Assembly (NCBI GenBank): GCA_946699065.1 | Contig: CAMPDV010000304.1 | Span: 1-64,000 of the forward strand | Reading direction: 5' to 3' | Source: Loxodes magnus | Taxonomy: Eukaryota; Ciliophora; Karyorelictea; Loxodida; Loxodidae | Length of the DNA: 64,000 nucleotides | Shown: piece by piece, positions 42,298 through 55,713 of the stretch | How positions within the stretch are numbered: position 1 is the first letter of the stretch | Layout of the letters: each line of letters begins with the position of its first letter | Translations under genes and position numbers: made by a program | The notes under the pieces: model-generated | Database searches by the model: none | The model's input: only the letters and a program-made list of their open reading frames with translations | What the model was told of the DNA's origin: nothing

Positions 42298-44998
42298 AAT
42301 GTGTATGACCACTCATGGTCTTACAGGTACCTGTCTTGACGTCCCATAGTCTCACCGTCTAATCTACACTTCCCGATACGATGAACTCTGAATCACTGGA
42401 TATAGCCACAGCATATACATAACTAGTGTGACCACTCATGGTCTTACAGGTACCTGTCTTGACGTCCCATAGTCTCACCGTCTAATCATAACTTCCCGAT
42501 ACGATGAACTCTGAATCACTGGATATAGCCACAGATAATACATAATGTGTGTGACCACTCATGGTCTTACAGGTACCTGTCTTGACGTCCCATAGTCTCA
42601 CCGTATAATCTCTACTTCCCGATACGATGAACTCTGAATCACTGGATATTGCCACAGCATATACACAACTAGTGTGACCACTCATGGTCTTACAGGTACC
42701 TGTCTTGACGTCCCATAGTCTCACCGTCTAATCATAACTTCCCGATACGATGAACTCGGAATCACTGGATATAGCCACAGATAATACATAATGTGTGTGA
42801 CCACTCATGGTCTTACAGGTACCTGTCTTGACGTCCCATAGTCTCACCGTCTAATCTGCACTTCCCGATACGATGAACTCGGAATCACTGGATATAGCCA
42901 CAGATAATACACAACTAGTGTGACCACTCATGGTCTTACAGGTACCTGTCTTGACGTCCCATAGTCTCACCGTTTTATCATTACTTCCCAATACGATGAA
43001 CTCTGAATCACTGGATATAGCCACAGCATATACATAACTAGTATGACCACTCATGGTCTTACAGGTACCTGTCTTGACGTCCCATAGTCTCACCGTATTA
43101 TCTGCACTTCCCGATACGATGAACTCTGAATCACTGGATATAGCCACAGCATATACATAACTAGTGTGACCACTCATGGTCTTACAGGACCTGTCTTGAC
43201 GTCCCATAGTCTCACCGTCTAATCTACACTTCCCGATACGATGAACTCTGAATCACTGGATATAGCCACAGCATTACAGAACTAGTGTGACCACTCATGG
43301 TCTTACAGGTACCTGTCTTGACGTCCCATAGTCTCACCGTCTTATCTCTACTTCCCGATACGATGAACTATGAATCACTGGATATAGCCACAGATAATAC
43401 ATAATGTGTGTGACCACTCATGGTCTTACAGGTACCTGTCTTGACGTCCCATAGTCTCACCGTTTTATCATTACTTCCCAATACGATGAACTCTGAATCA
43501 CTGGATATTGCCACAGCATATACACAACTAGTGTGACCACTCATGGTCTTACAGGTACCTGTCTTGACGTTCCATAGTCTCACCGTCTAATCTACACTTC
43601 CCGATACGATGAACTCTGAATCACTGGATATAGCCACAGCATATACATAACTAGTGTGACCACTCATGGTCTTACAGGTACCTGTCTTGACGTCCCATAG
43701 TCTCACCGTCTAATCTACACTTCCCGATACGATGAACTCTGAATCACTGGATATAGCCACAGCATATACATAACTAGTGTGACCACTCATGGTCTTACAG
43801 GTACCTGTCTTGACGTCCCATAGTCTCACCGTATAATCTCTACTTCCCGATACGATGAACTCTGAATCACTGGATATAGCCACAGCATTACAGCACTAGT
43901 GTGACCACTCATGGTCTTACAGGTACCTGTCTTGACGTCCCATAGTCTCACCGTATTATCTGCACTTCCCGATACGATGAACTCTGAATCACTGGATATA
44001 GCCACAGATAATACATAATGTGTGTGACCACTCATGGTCTTACAGGTACCTGTCTTGACGTCCCATAGTCTCACCGTCTAATCTACACTTCCCGATACGA
44101 TGAACTCTGAATCACTGGATATAACCACAGATAATACACAACTAGTGTGACCACTCATGGTCTTACAGGTACCTGTCTTGACGTCCCATAGTCTCACCGT
44201 CTAATCATAACTTCCCGATACGATGAACTCGGAATCACTGGATATAGCCACAGCATATACATAACTAGTGTGACCACTCATGGTCTTACAGGTACCTGTC
44301 TTGACGTCCCATAGTCTCACCGTATAATCTCTACTTCCCGATACGATGAACTCTGAATCACTGGATATAGCCACAGATAATACATAATGTGTGTGACCAC
44401 TCATGATCTTACAGGTACCTGTCTTGACGTCCCATAGTCTCACCGCATAATCTCTACTTCCCGATACGATGAACTCTGAATCACTGGATATTGCCACAGC
44501 ATATACACAACTAGTGTGACCACTCATGGTCTTACAGGTACCTGTCTTGACGTCCCATAGTCTCACCGTCTAATCATAACTTCCCGATACGATGAACTCG
44601 GAATCACTGGATATAGCCACAGCATATACATAACTAGTGTGACCACTCATGGTCTTACAGGTACCTGTCTTGACGTCCCATAGTCTCACCGTCTAATCAT
44701 AACTTCCCGATACGATGAACTCTGAATCACTGGATATAGCCACAGATAATACATAATGTGTGTGACCACTCATGGTCTTACAGGTACCTGTCTTGACGTC
44801 CCATAGTCTCACCGTCTAATCTACACTTCCCGATACGATGAACTCGGAATCACTGGATATAGCCACAGCATATACATAACTAGTGTGACCACTCATGGTC
44901 TTACAGGTACCTGTCTTGACGTCCCATAGTCTCACCGTCTAATCATAACTTCCCGATACGATGAACTCTGAATCACTGGATATAGCCACAGCATATAC
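42298..44998 (-). pseudogene. WD40 stretch with clustered frameshifts, about 22 units
   Basis: Losses at 43188 (aggacctg), 43273 and 43889 (gcattacag) lie within 700 bp, and 44999 (caaatgtg) closes the stretch. TAG32 is at 43368. The gcattacag allele, which becomes frequent further up the window, first appears here. The silent ACG to GCG-type change caccgcataatc near 44444 turns T1 or V2 coding (reads A at residue 2-3 context), seen only once. Confidence 0.45.
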
Positions 44999-44999
44999 A

Positions 45000-47945
45000 A
45001 ATGTGTATGACCACTCATGGTCTTACAGGTACCTGTCTTGAAGTTCAATAGTCTCACCGTCTAATCATTACTTCCCGATACTATGAACTCTGAATCACTG
45101 GATATAGCCACAGCATATACATAACTAGTGTGACCACTCATGGTCTTACAGGTACCTGTCTTGACGTCCCATAGTCTCACCGTCTAATCATAACTTCCCG
45201 ATACGATGAACTCTGAATCACTGGATATAGCCACAGATAATACATAATGTGTGTGACCACTCATGGTCTTACAGGTACCTGTCTTGACGTCCCATAGTCT
45301 CACCGTCTAATCTACACTTCCCGATACGATGAACTCTGAATCACTGGATATAGCCACAGCATATACATAACTAGTGTGACCACTCATGGTCTTACAGGTA
45401 CCTGTCTTGACGTCCCATAGTCTCACCGTCTAATCATAACTTCCCGATTCGATGAACTCTGAATCACTGGATATAGCCACAGCATATACATAATGTGTAT
45501 GACCACTCATGGTCTTACAGGTACCTGTCTTGACGTCCCATAGTCTCACCGTATAATCTCTACTTCCCGATACGATGAACTCTGAATCACTGGATATTGC
45601 CACAGCATATACACAACTAGTGTGACCACTCATGGTCTTACAGGTACCTGTCTTGACGTCCCATAGTCTCACCGTATTATCTGCACTTCCCGATACGATG
45701 AACTCTGAATCACTGGATATAGCCACAGATAATACATAATGTGTGTGACCACTCATGGTCTTACAGGTACCTGTCTTGACGTCCCATAGTCTCACCGTCT
45801 AATCTACACTTCCCGATACGATGAACTCTGAATCACTGGATATAGCCACAGATAATACATAATGTGTGTGACCACTCATGGTCTTACAGGTACCTGTCTT
45901 GACGTCCCATAGTCTCACCGTTTTATCATTACTTCCCAATACGATGAACTCGGAATCACTGGATATAGCCACAGCATATACATAATGTGTGTGAACACTC
46001 ATGGTCTTACAGGTACCTGTCTTGACGTCCCATAGTCTCACCGTCTAATCATAACTTCCCGATACGATGAACTCTGAATCACTGGATATAGCCACAGCAT
46101 ATACATAACTAGTGTGACCACTCATGGTCTTACAGGTACCTGTCTTGAAGTTCAATAGTCTCACCGTCTAATCATTACTTCCCGATACTATGAACTCTGA
46201 ATCACTGGATATAGCCACAGCATATACATAACTAGTGTGACCACTCATGGTCTTACAGGTACCTGTCTTGACGTCCCATAGTCTCACCGTCTAATCATAA
46301 CTTCCCGATACGATGAACTCTGAATCACTGGATATAGCCACAGATAATACATAATGTGTGTGACCACTCATGGTCTTACAGGTACCTGTCTTGACGTCCC
46401 ATAGTCTCACCGTCTAATCTACACTTCCCGATACGATGAACTCTGAATCACTGGATATAGCCACAGCATATACATAACTAGTGTGACCACTCATGGTCTT
46501 ACAGGTACCTGTCTTGACGTCCCATAGTCTCACCGTCTAATCATAACTTCCCGATTCGATGAACTCTGAATCACTGGATATAGCCACAGCATATACATAA
46601 TGTGTATGACCACTCATGGTCTTACAGGTACCTGTCTTGACGTCCCATAGTCTCACCGTATAATCTCTACTTCCCGATACGATGAACTCTGAATCACTGG
46701 ATATTGCCACAGCATATACACAACTAGTGTGACCACTCATGGTCTTACAGGTACCTGTCTTGACGTCCCATAGTCTCACCGTATTATCTGCACTTCCCGA
46801 TACGATGAACTCTGAATCACTGGATATAGCCACAGATAATACATAATGTGTGTGACCACTCATGGTCTTACAGGTACCTGTCTTGACGTCCCATAGTCTC
46901 ACCGTCTAATCTACACTTCCCGATACGATGAACTCTGAATCACTGGATATAGCCACAGATAATACATAATGTGTGTGACCACTCATGGTCTTACAGGTAC
47001 CTGTCTTGACGTCCCATAGTCTCACCGTTTTATCATTACTTCCCAATACGATGAACTCTGAATCACTGGATATTGCCACAGCATATACATAATGTGTGTG
47101 AACACTCATGGTCTTACAGGTACCTGTCTTGACGTCCCATAGTCTCACCGTCTAATCTACACTTCCCGATACGATGAACTCTGAATCACTGGATATAGCC
47201 ACAGCATATACATAACTAGTGTGACCACTCATGGTCTTACAGGTACCTGTCTTGACGTCCCATAGTCTCACCGTCTAATCTACACTTCCCGATACGATGA
47301 ACTCTGAATCACTGGATATAGCCACAGCATATACATAATGTGTGTGACCACTCATGGTCTTACAGGTACCTGTCTTGACGTCCCATAGTCTCACCGTCTA
47401 ATCTACACTTCCCGATACGATGAACTCTGAATCACTGGATATAGCCACAGATAATACATAATGTGTGTGACCACTCATGGTCTTACAGGTACCTGTCTTG
47501 ACGTCCCATAGTCTCACCGTCTAATCTACACTTCCCAATACGATGAACTCTGAATCACTGGATATTGCCACAGCATATACACAACTAGTGTGACCACTCA
47601 TGGTCTTACAGGTACCTGTCTTGACGTTCCATAGTCTCACCGTCTTATCATTACTTCCCGATACGATGAACTCTGAATCACTGGATATAACCACAGCATA
47701 TACATAACTAGTGTGACCACTCATGGTCTTACAGGTACCTGTCTTGAAGTTCCATAGTCTCACCGTCTAATCTACACTTCCCGATACGATGAACTCTGAA
47801 TCACTGGATATAGCCACAGCATATACATAACTAGTGTGACCACTCATGGTCTTACAGATACCTGTCTTGACGTCCCATAGTCTCACCGTATAATCTCTAC
47901 TTCCCGATACGATGAACTCTGAATCACTGGATATAGCCACAGCAT
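45000..47945 (-). pseudogene. WD40 register segment, about 24 units
   Basis: One register of 2.9 kb between caaatgtg (44999) and gcattacag (47946). It includes two copies of a nine-unit module and three-unit runs of R39-Y and A39-N units free of TAG41 (45430-45795 and 46537-46902). E35 units (gattcgatg) and E34/V-type changes (SEFIES, caactt) of the 31-40 kb block are absent or altered here. No extra stops were seen in this segment. Confidence 0.5.
45010..47249 (-). repeat. 9-unit (1,107-bp) tandem duplication
   Basis: 45010-46142 and 46117-47249 are direct tandem copies offset exactly nine units. The diagnostic mark is gaagttcaatag at about 45038 and 46145, a change at residues 5-7 seen nowhere else in the window. 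Differences are limited to a few bases near 45940/47047 (silent TCC31, GCA26) and the residue 39 codon of one unit. Confidence 0.85.
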
Positions 47946-47946
47946 T

Positions 47947-50526
47947 ACAGCACTAGTGTGACCACTCATGGTCTTACAGGTACCTGTCTTGACGTTCCAT
48001 AGTCTCACCGTCTAATCATAACTTCCCGATACGATGAACTCTGAATCACTGGATATAACCACAGCATATACATAATGTGTGTGACCACTCATGGTCTTAC
48101 AGGTACCTGTCTTGAAGTTCCATAGTCTCACCGTTTTATCATTACTTCCCAATACGATGAACTCGGAATCACTGGATATAGCCACAGCATATACATAACT
48201 AGTGTGACCACTCATGGTCTTACAGGTACCTGTCTTGACGTCCCATAGTCTCACCGTCTAATCTACACTTCCCGATACGATGAACTCTGAATCACTGGAT
48301 ATAGCCACAGCATATACATAACTAGTGTGACCACTCATGGTCTTACAGGTACCTGTCTTGACGTCCCATAGTCTCACCGTCTAATCTACACTTCCCGATA
48401 CGATGAACTCTGAATCACTGGATATAGCCACAGCATATACATAACTAGTGTGACCACTCATGGTCTTACAGGTACCTGTCTTGACGTCCCATAGTCTCAC
48501 CGTATAATCTCTACTTCCCGATACGATGAACTCTGAATCACTGGATATTGCCACAGCATATACAGAACTAGTGTGACCACTCATGGTCTTACAGGTACCT
48601 GTCTTGACGTCCCATAGTCTCACCGTATTATCTGCACTTCCCGATACGATGAACTCTGAATCACTGGATATAGCCACAGATAATACATAATGTGTGTGAC
48701 CACTCATGGTCTTACAGGTACCTGTCTTGACGTCCCATAGTCTCACCGTATAATCTCTACTTCCCGATACGATGAACTCTGAATCACTGGATATTTCCAC
48801 AGCATATACACAACTAGTGTGACCACTCATGGTCTTACAGGTACCTGTCTTGACGTCCCATAGTCTCACCGTATTATCTGCACTTCCCGATACGATGAAC
48901 TCTGAATCACTGGATATAGCCACAGCATATACATAATGTGTGTGACCACTCATGGTCTTACAGGTACCTGTCTTGACGTCCCATAGTCTCACCGTCTAAT
49001 CTACACTTCCCGATACGATGAACTCTGAATCACTGGATATAACCACAGATAATACACAACTAGTGTGACCACTCATGGTCTTACAGGTACCTGTCTTGAC
49101 GTCCCATAGTCTCACCGTCTTATCTCTACTTCCCGATACGATGAACTATAAATCACTGGATATAACCACAGCATATACATAATGTGTGTGACCACTCATG
49201 GTCTTACAGGTACCTGTCTTGACGTCCCATAGTCTCACCGTCTAATCTACACTTCCCGATACGATGAACTCTGAATCACTGGATATAGCCACAGCATATA
49301 CATAACTAGTGTGACCACTCATGGTCTTACAGGTACCTGTCTTGACGTCCCATAGTCTCACCGTCTAATCATAACTTCCCGATACGATGAACTCTGAATC
49401 ACTGGATATAACCACAGCATATACATAATGTGTGTGACCACTCATGGTCTTACAGGTACCTGTCTTGACGTCCCATAGTCTCACCGTCTAATCTACACTT
49501 CCCGATACGATGAACTCTGAATCACTGGATATAACCACAGCATATACATAATGTGTGTGACCACTCATGGTCTTACAGGTACCTGTCTTGACGTCCCATA
49601 GTCTCACCGTCTAATCTACACTTCCCGATACGATGAACTCTGAATCACTGGATATAGCCACAGATAATACATAATGTGTGTGACCACTCATGGTCTTACA
49701 GGTACCTGTCTTGACGTCCCATAGTCTCACCGTTTTATCATTACTTCCCAATACGATGAACTCTGAATCACTGGATATTGCCACAGCATATACACAACTA
49801 GTGTGACCACTCATGGTCTTACAGGTACCTGTCTTGACGTTCCATAGTCTCACCGTCTAATCATAACTTCCCGATACGATGAACTCTGAATCACTGGATA
49901 TAGCCACAGATAATACATAATGTGTGTGACCACTCATGCTCTTACAGGTACCTGTCTTGACGTTCCATAGTCTCACCGTCTAATCATAACTTCCCGATAC
50001 GATGAACTCTGAATCACTGGATATAGCCACAGATAATACATAATGTGTGTGACCACTCATGGTCTTACAGGTACCTGTCTTGACGTCCCATAGTCTCACC
50101 GTTTTATCATTACTTCCCAATACGATGAACTCTGAATCACTGGATATTGCCACAGCATATACACAACTAGTGTGACCACTCATGGTCTTACAGGTACCTG
50201 TCTTGACGTTCCATAGTCTCACCGTCTAATCTACACTTCCCGATACGATGAACTCTGAATCACTGGATATAGCCACAGATAATACATAATGTGTATGACC
50301 ACTCATGGTCTTACAGGTACCTGTCTTGACGTCCCATAGTCTCACCGTCTAATCTACACTTCCCGATACGATGAACTCTGAATCACTGGATATAGCCACA
50401 GCATATACATAACTAGTGTGACCACTCATGGTCTTACAGGTACCTGTCTTGACGTCCCATAGTCTCACCGTATAATCTCTACTTCCCGATACGATGAACT
50501 CTGAATCACTGGATATAGCCACAGCA
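47947..50526 (-). pseudogene. WD40 register segment, 21 units, with a five-unit open run
   Basis: It is bounded at both ends by the gcattacag loss. It contains 48381-48992, one of the two longest stretches without any stop, and TAG32 at 49146 in a unit that also changes S31 to L (gaactataaatc). An E26 unit (atatttcc near 48795) is present. The low end has N6-F7 units (gaagttcc). Confidence 0.5.
48381..48992 (-). CDS. Five-blade open stretch, 203 codons
   Basis: This is one of the two longest stretches open under the standard code. It contains five WD40 units with residue 41 codons alternating AAT (N) and TAT (Y), that is A39-N and R39-Y in turn. It begins only at a GTG inside a unit (V2), with no Met start or start signal, and ends at a TAG41. 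Five blades cannot close a seven-blade propeller, so as a free-standing gene it is unconvincing. It is shown because alternation of N and Y units is a distinct sub-pattern of the array. Confidence 0.2.
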   Translation of the reverse strand: MRLWDVKTGTCKTMSGHTHYVYAVAISSDSEFIVSGSADNTVRLWDVKTGTCKTMSGHTSCVYAVEISSDSEFIVSGSRDYTVRLWDVKTGTCKTMSGHTHYVLSVAISSDSEFIVSGSADNTVRLWDVKTGTCKTMSGHTSSVYAVAISSDSEFIVSGSRDYTVRLWDVKTGTCKTMSGHTSYVYAVAISSDSEFIVSGSVD

Positions 50527-50527
50527 T

Positions 50528-53500
50528 TACAGCACTAGTGTGACCACTCATGGTCTTACAGGTACCTGTCTTGACGTTCCATAGTCTCACCGTCTAATCA
50601 TAACTTCCCGATACGATGAACTCTGAATCACTGGATATAACCACAGCATATACATAATGTGTGTGACCACTCATGGTCTTACAGGTACCTGTCTTGACGT
50701 TCCATAGTCTCACCGTCTTATCATTACTTCCCGATACGATGAACTCTGAATCACTGGATATAACCACAGCATATACATAACTAGTGTGACCACTCATGGT
50801 CTTACAGGTACCTGTCTTGAAGTTCCATAGTCTCACCGTCTAATCTACACTTCCCGATACGATGAACTCTGAATCACTGGATATAGCCACAGCATATACA
50901 TAACTAGTGTGACCACTCATGGTCTTACAGGTACCTGTCTTGACGTCCCATAGTCTCACCGTCTAATCTACACTTCCCGATACGATGAACTCTGAATCAC
51001 TGGATATAGCCACAGCATATACATAACTAGTGTGACCACTCATGGTCTTACAGGTACCTGTCTTGACGTCCCATAGTCTCACCGTATAATCTCTACTTCC
51101 CGATACGATGAACTCTGAATCACTGGATATTGCCACAGCATATACACAACTAGTGTGACCACTCATGGTCTTACAGGTACCTGTCTTGACGTCCCATAGT
51201 CTCACCGTATAATCTCTACTTCCCGATACGATGAACTCGGAATCACTGGATATAACCACAGCATATACACAACTAGTGTGACCACTCATGGTCTTACAGG
51301 TACCTGTCTTGACGTCCCATAGTCTCACCGTATTATCTGCACTTCCCGATACGATGAACTCTGAATCACTGGATATAGCCACAGATAATACATAATGTGT
51401 GTGACCACTCATGGTCTTACAGGTACCTGTCTTGACGTCCCATAGTCTCACCGTCTAATCATAACTTCCCGATACGATGAACTCTGAATCACTGGATATA
51501 GCCACAGATAATACACAACTAGTGTGACCACTCATGGTCTTACAGGTACCTGTCTTGACGTTCCATAGTCTCACCGTCTTATCATTACTTCCCGATACGA
51601 TGAACTCTGAATCACTGGATATAACCACAGCATATACATAACTAGTGTGACCACTCATGGTCTTACAGGTACCTGTCTTGAAGTTCCATAGTCTCACCGT
51701 CTAATCTACACTTCCCGATACGATGAACTCTGAATCACTGGATATAGCCACAGCATATACATAACTAGTGTGACCACTCATGGTCTTACAGGTACCTGTC
51801 TTGACGTCCCATAGTCTCACCGTCTAATCTACACTTCCCGATACGATGAACTCTGAATCACTGGATATAGCCACAGCATATACATAACTAGTGTGACCAC
51901 TCATGGTCTTACAGGTACCTGTCTTGACGTCCCATAGTCTCACCGTATAATCTCTACTTCCCGATACGATGAACTCTGAATCACTGGATATTGCCACAGC
52001 ATATACACAACTAGTGTGACCACTCATGGTCTTACAGGTACCTGTCTTGACGTCCCATAGTCTCACCGTATTATCTGCACTTCCCGATACGATGAACTCT
52101 GAATCACTGGATATAACCACAGATAATACACAACTAGTGTGACCACTCATGGTCTTACAGGTACCTGTCTTGACGTCCCATAGTCTCACCGTCTAATCAT
52201 AACTTCCCGATACGATGAACTCGGAATCACTGGATATAGCCACAGCATATACATAACTAGTGTGACCACTCATGGTCTTACAGGTACCTGTCTTGACGTC
52301 CCATAGTCTCACCGTCTAATCTACACTTCCCGATACGATGAACTCTGAATCACTGGATATAGCCACAGCATATACATAACTAGTGTGACCACTCATGATC
52401 TTACAGGTACCTGTCTTGACGTCCCATAGTCTCACCGTCTAATCTACACTTCCCGATACGATGAACTCTGAATCACTGGATATTGCCACAGCATATACAC
52501 AACTAGTGTGACCACTCATGGTCTTACAGGTACCTGTCTTTACGTTCCATAGTCTCACCGTCTAATCTACACTTCCCGATACGATGAACTCTGAATCACT
52601 GGATATTGCCACAGCATATACACAACTAGTGTGACCACTCATGGTCTTACAGGTACCTGTCTTGACGTTCCATAGTCTCACCGTCTTATCATTACTTCCC
52701 GATACGATGAACTCTGAATCACTGGATATAACCACAGCATATACATAACTAGTGTGACCACTCATGGTCTTACAGGTACCTGTCTTGAAGTTCCATAGTC
52801 TCACCGTCTAATCTACACTTCCCGATACGATGAACTCTGAATCACTGGATATAGCCACAGCATATACATAACTAGTGTGACCACTCATGGTCTTACAGGT
52901 ACCTGTCTTGACGTCCCATAGTCTCACCGTCTAATCTACACTTCCCGATACGATGAACTCTGAATCACTGGATATAGCCACAGCATATACATAACTAGTG
53001 TGACCACTCATGGTCTTACAGGTACCTGTCTTGACGTCCCATAGTCTCACCGTATAATCTCTACTTCCCGATACGATGAACTCTGAATCACTGGATATTG
53101 CCACAGCATATACACAACTAGTGTGACCACTCATGGTCTTACAGGTACCTGTCTTGACGTCCCATAGTCTCACCGTATTATCTGCACTTCCCGATACGAT
53201 GAACTCTGAATCACTGGATATAACCACAGATAATACACAACTAGTGTGACCACTCATGGTCTTACAGGTACCTGTCTTGACGTCCCATAGTCTCACCGTC
53301 TAATCATAACTTCCCGATACGATGAACTCGGAATCACTGGATATAGCCACAGCATATACATAACTAGTGTGACCACTCATGGTCTTACAGGTACCTGTCT
53401 TGACGTCCCATAGTCTCACCGTCTAATCATAACTTCCCGATACGATGAACTCTGAATCACTGGATATAGCCACAGCATATACATAACTAGTGTGACCACT

Positions 53501-53882
53501 CATGATCTTACAGGTACCTGTCTTGACGTCCCATAGTCTCACCGTCTAATCTACACTTCCCGATACGATGAACTCTGAATCACTGGATATTGCCACAGCA
53601 TATACACAACTAGTGTGACCACTCATGGTCTTACAGGTACCTGTCTTTACGTTCCATAGTCTCACCGTCTAATCTACACTTCCCGATACGATGAACTCTG
53701 AATCACTGGATATAGCCACAGCATATACATAATGTGTATGACCACTCATGGTCTTACAGGTACCTGTCTTGACGTCCCATAGTCTCACCGTATTATCTGC
53801 ACTTCCCGATACGATGAACTCTGAATCACTGGATATAGCCACAGCATATACATAACTAGTGTGACCACTCATGATCTTACAG
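50528..53882 (-). pseudogene. WD40 register segment, about 27 units
   Basis: The segment runs from gcattacag (50527) to aggacctg (53883). It is rich in S39-N/R39-Y runs and N6-F7 units. A four-unit run without TAG41 lies at 50963-51451. Silent GTA at residue 7 (gtctttacgttcc) marks 52538 and 53645, one in each copy of the nine-unit repeat. No stop other than TAG41 was seen. Confidence 0.5.
51560..53667 (-). repeat. Second 9-unit (1,107-bp) tandem duplication
   Basis: 51560-52560 and 52667-53667 match at nine units. Shared marks are the cttatcattacttcccg unit (N39-K with S36), the gaagttcc unit, the V26 unit before residue 41 AAT, and gtctttacg. A shorter related run lies near 50718, seven units further down. 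The length is the same as the 45-47 kb duplication, but the contents differ, so the two are separate events. Confidence 0.8.
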
Positions 53883-55500
53883 GACCTGTCTTGACGTCCC
53901 ATAGTCTCACCGTCTAATCTACACTTCCCGATACGATGAACTCTGAATCACTGGATATAGCCACAGCATTACAGAACTAGTGTGACCACTCATGGTCTTA
54001 CAGGTACCTGTCTTGACGTCCCATAGTCTCACCGTCTTATCTCTACTTCCCGATACGATGAACTATGAATCACTGGATATAACCACAGCATATGCAACAC
54101 TAGTGTGACCACTCATGGTCTTACAGGTACCTGTCTTGACGTTTCATAGTCTCACCGTATTATCTCCACTTCCCGATACGATGAACTCTGAATCACTGGA
54201 TATAGCCACAGATCATACATAACTAGTGTGACCACTCATGGTCTTACAGGTACCTGTCTTGACGTCCCATAGTCTCACCGTCTAATCTGCACTTCCCGAT
54301 ACGATGAACTCGGAATCACTGGATATAGCCACAGATAATACACAACTAGTGTGACCACTCATGGTCTTACAGGTACCTGTCTTGACGTCCCATAGTCTCA
54401 CCGTATAATCATAACTTCCCGATACGATGAACTCTGAATCACTGGATATAGCCACAGCATATACATAACTAGTGTGACCACTCATGATCTTACAGGTACC
54501 TGTCTTGACGTCCCATAGTCTCACCGTCTAATCTACACTTCCCGATACGATGAACTCTGAATCACTGGATATTGCCACAGATCATACATAACTAGTGTGA
54601 CCACTCATGGTCTTACAGGTACCTGTCTTGACGTCCCATAGTCTCACCGTCTTATCTCTACTTCCCGATACGATGAACTATAAATCACTGGATATAACCA
54701 CAGCATATACATAATGTGTGTGACCACTCATGGTCTTACAGGTACCTGTCTTGACGTCCCATAGTCTCACCGTCTAATCTACACTTCCCGATACGATGAA
54801 CTCTGAATCACTGGATATAGCCACAGATAATACACAACTAGTGTGACCACTCATGGTCTTACAGGTACCTGTCTTGACGTCCCATAGTCTCACCGTCTTA
54901 TCTCTACTTCCCGATACGATGAACTATGAATCACTGGATATAGCCACAGCATATACATAATGTGTATGACCACTCATGGTCTTACAGGTACCTGTCTTGA
55001 CGTCCCATAGTCTCACCGTATTATCTGCACTTCCCGATACGATGAACTCTGAATCACTGGATATAGCCACAGCATATACATAACTAGTGTGACCACTCAT
55101 GGTCTTACAGGACCTGTCTTGACGTCCCATAGTCTCACCGTCTAATCTACACTTCCCGATACGATGAACTCTGAATCACTGGATATAGCCACAGCATTAC
55201 AGAACTAGTGTGACCACTCATGGTCTTACAGGTACCTGTCTTGACGTCCCATAGTCTCACCGTCTTATCTCTACTTCCCGATACGATGAACTATGAATCA
55301 CTGGATATAACCACAGCATATGCAACACTAGTGTGACCACTCATGGTCTTACAGGTACCTGTCTTGACGTTTCATAGTCTCACCGTATTATCTCCACTTC
55401 CCGATACGATGAACTCTGAATCACTGGATATAGCCACAGATCATACATAACTAGTGTGACCACTCATGGTCTTACAGGTACCTGTCTTTACGTCCCATAG
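53770..55500 (-). repeat. 10-unit direct repeat carrying the TGA units
   Basis: The order A39-N unit, aggacctg loss, gcattacagaac loss, TAG32 unit, catatgcaacac unit, Trp5-TGA unit and Leu23-TGA unit appears first from about 53770 and again from about 55015, offset about 1,228 bp (10 units less two bases). All breaks are shared by the copies and so are older than the duplication. Confidence 0.8.
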
Positions 55501-55713
55501 TCTCACCGTCTAATCTGCACTTCCCGATACGATGAACTCGGAATCACTGGATATAGCCACAGATAATACACAACTAGTGTGACCACTCATGGTCTTACAG
55601 GTACCTGTCTTGACGTCCCATAGTCTCACCGTCTAATCTACACTTCCCGATACGATGAACTCTGAATCACTGGATATAACCACAGCATATACATAATGTG
55701 TGTGACCACTCAT
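53884..55713 (-). pseudogene. Most decayed stretch: four registers and TGA codons, about 15 units
   Basis: Within 1.9 kb there are losses at 53969, 55110, 55195 and 55713 (with 53883 at the edge). TAG32 occurs at 54063, 54678, 54924 and 55291. TGA replaces the invariant Trp5 at 54144 and 55372, and replaces Leu23 at 54213, 54572 and 55441. Units with S-V-A at 21-23 (catatgcaacactag) also occur only here. Whatever the code, this stretch is unlikely to be translated as WD40 throughout. Confidence 0.6.
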
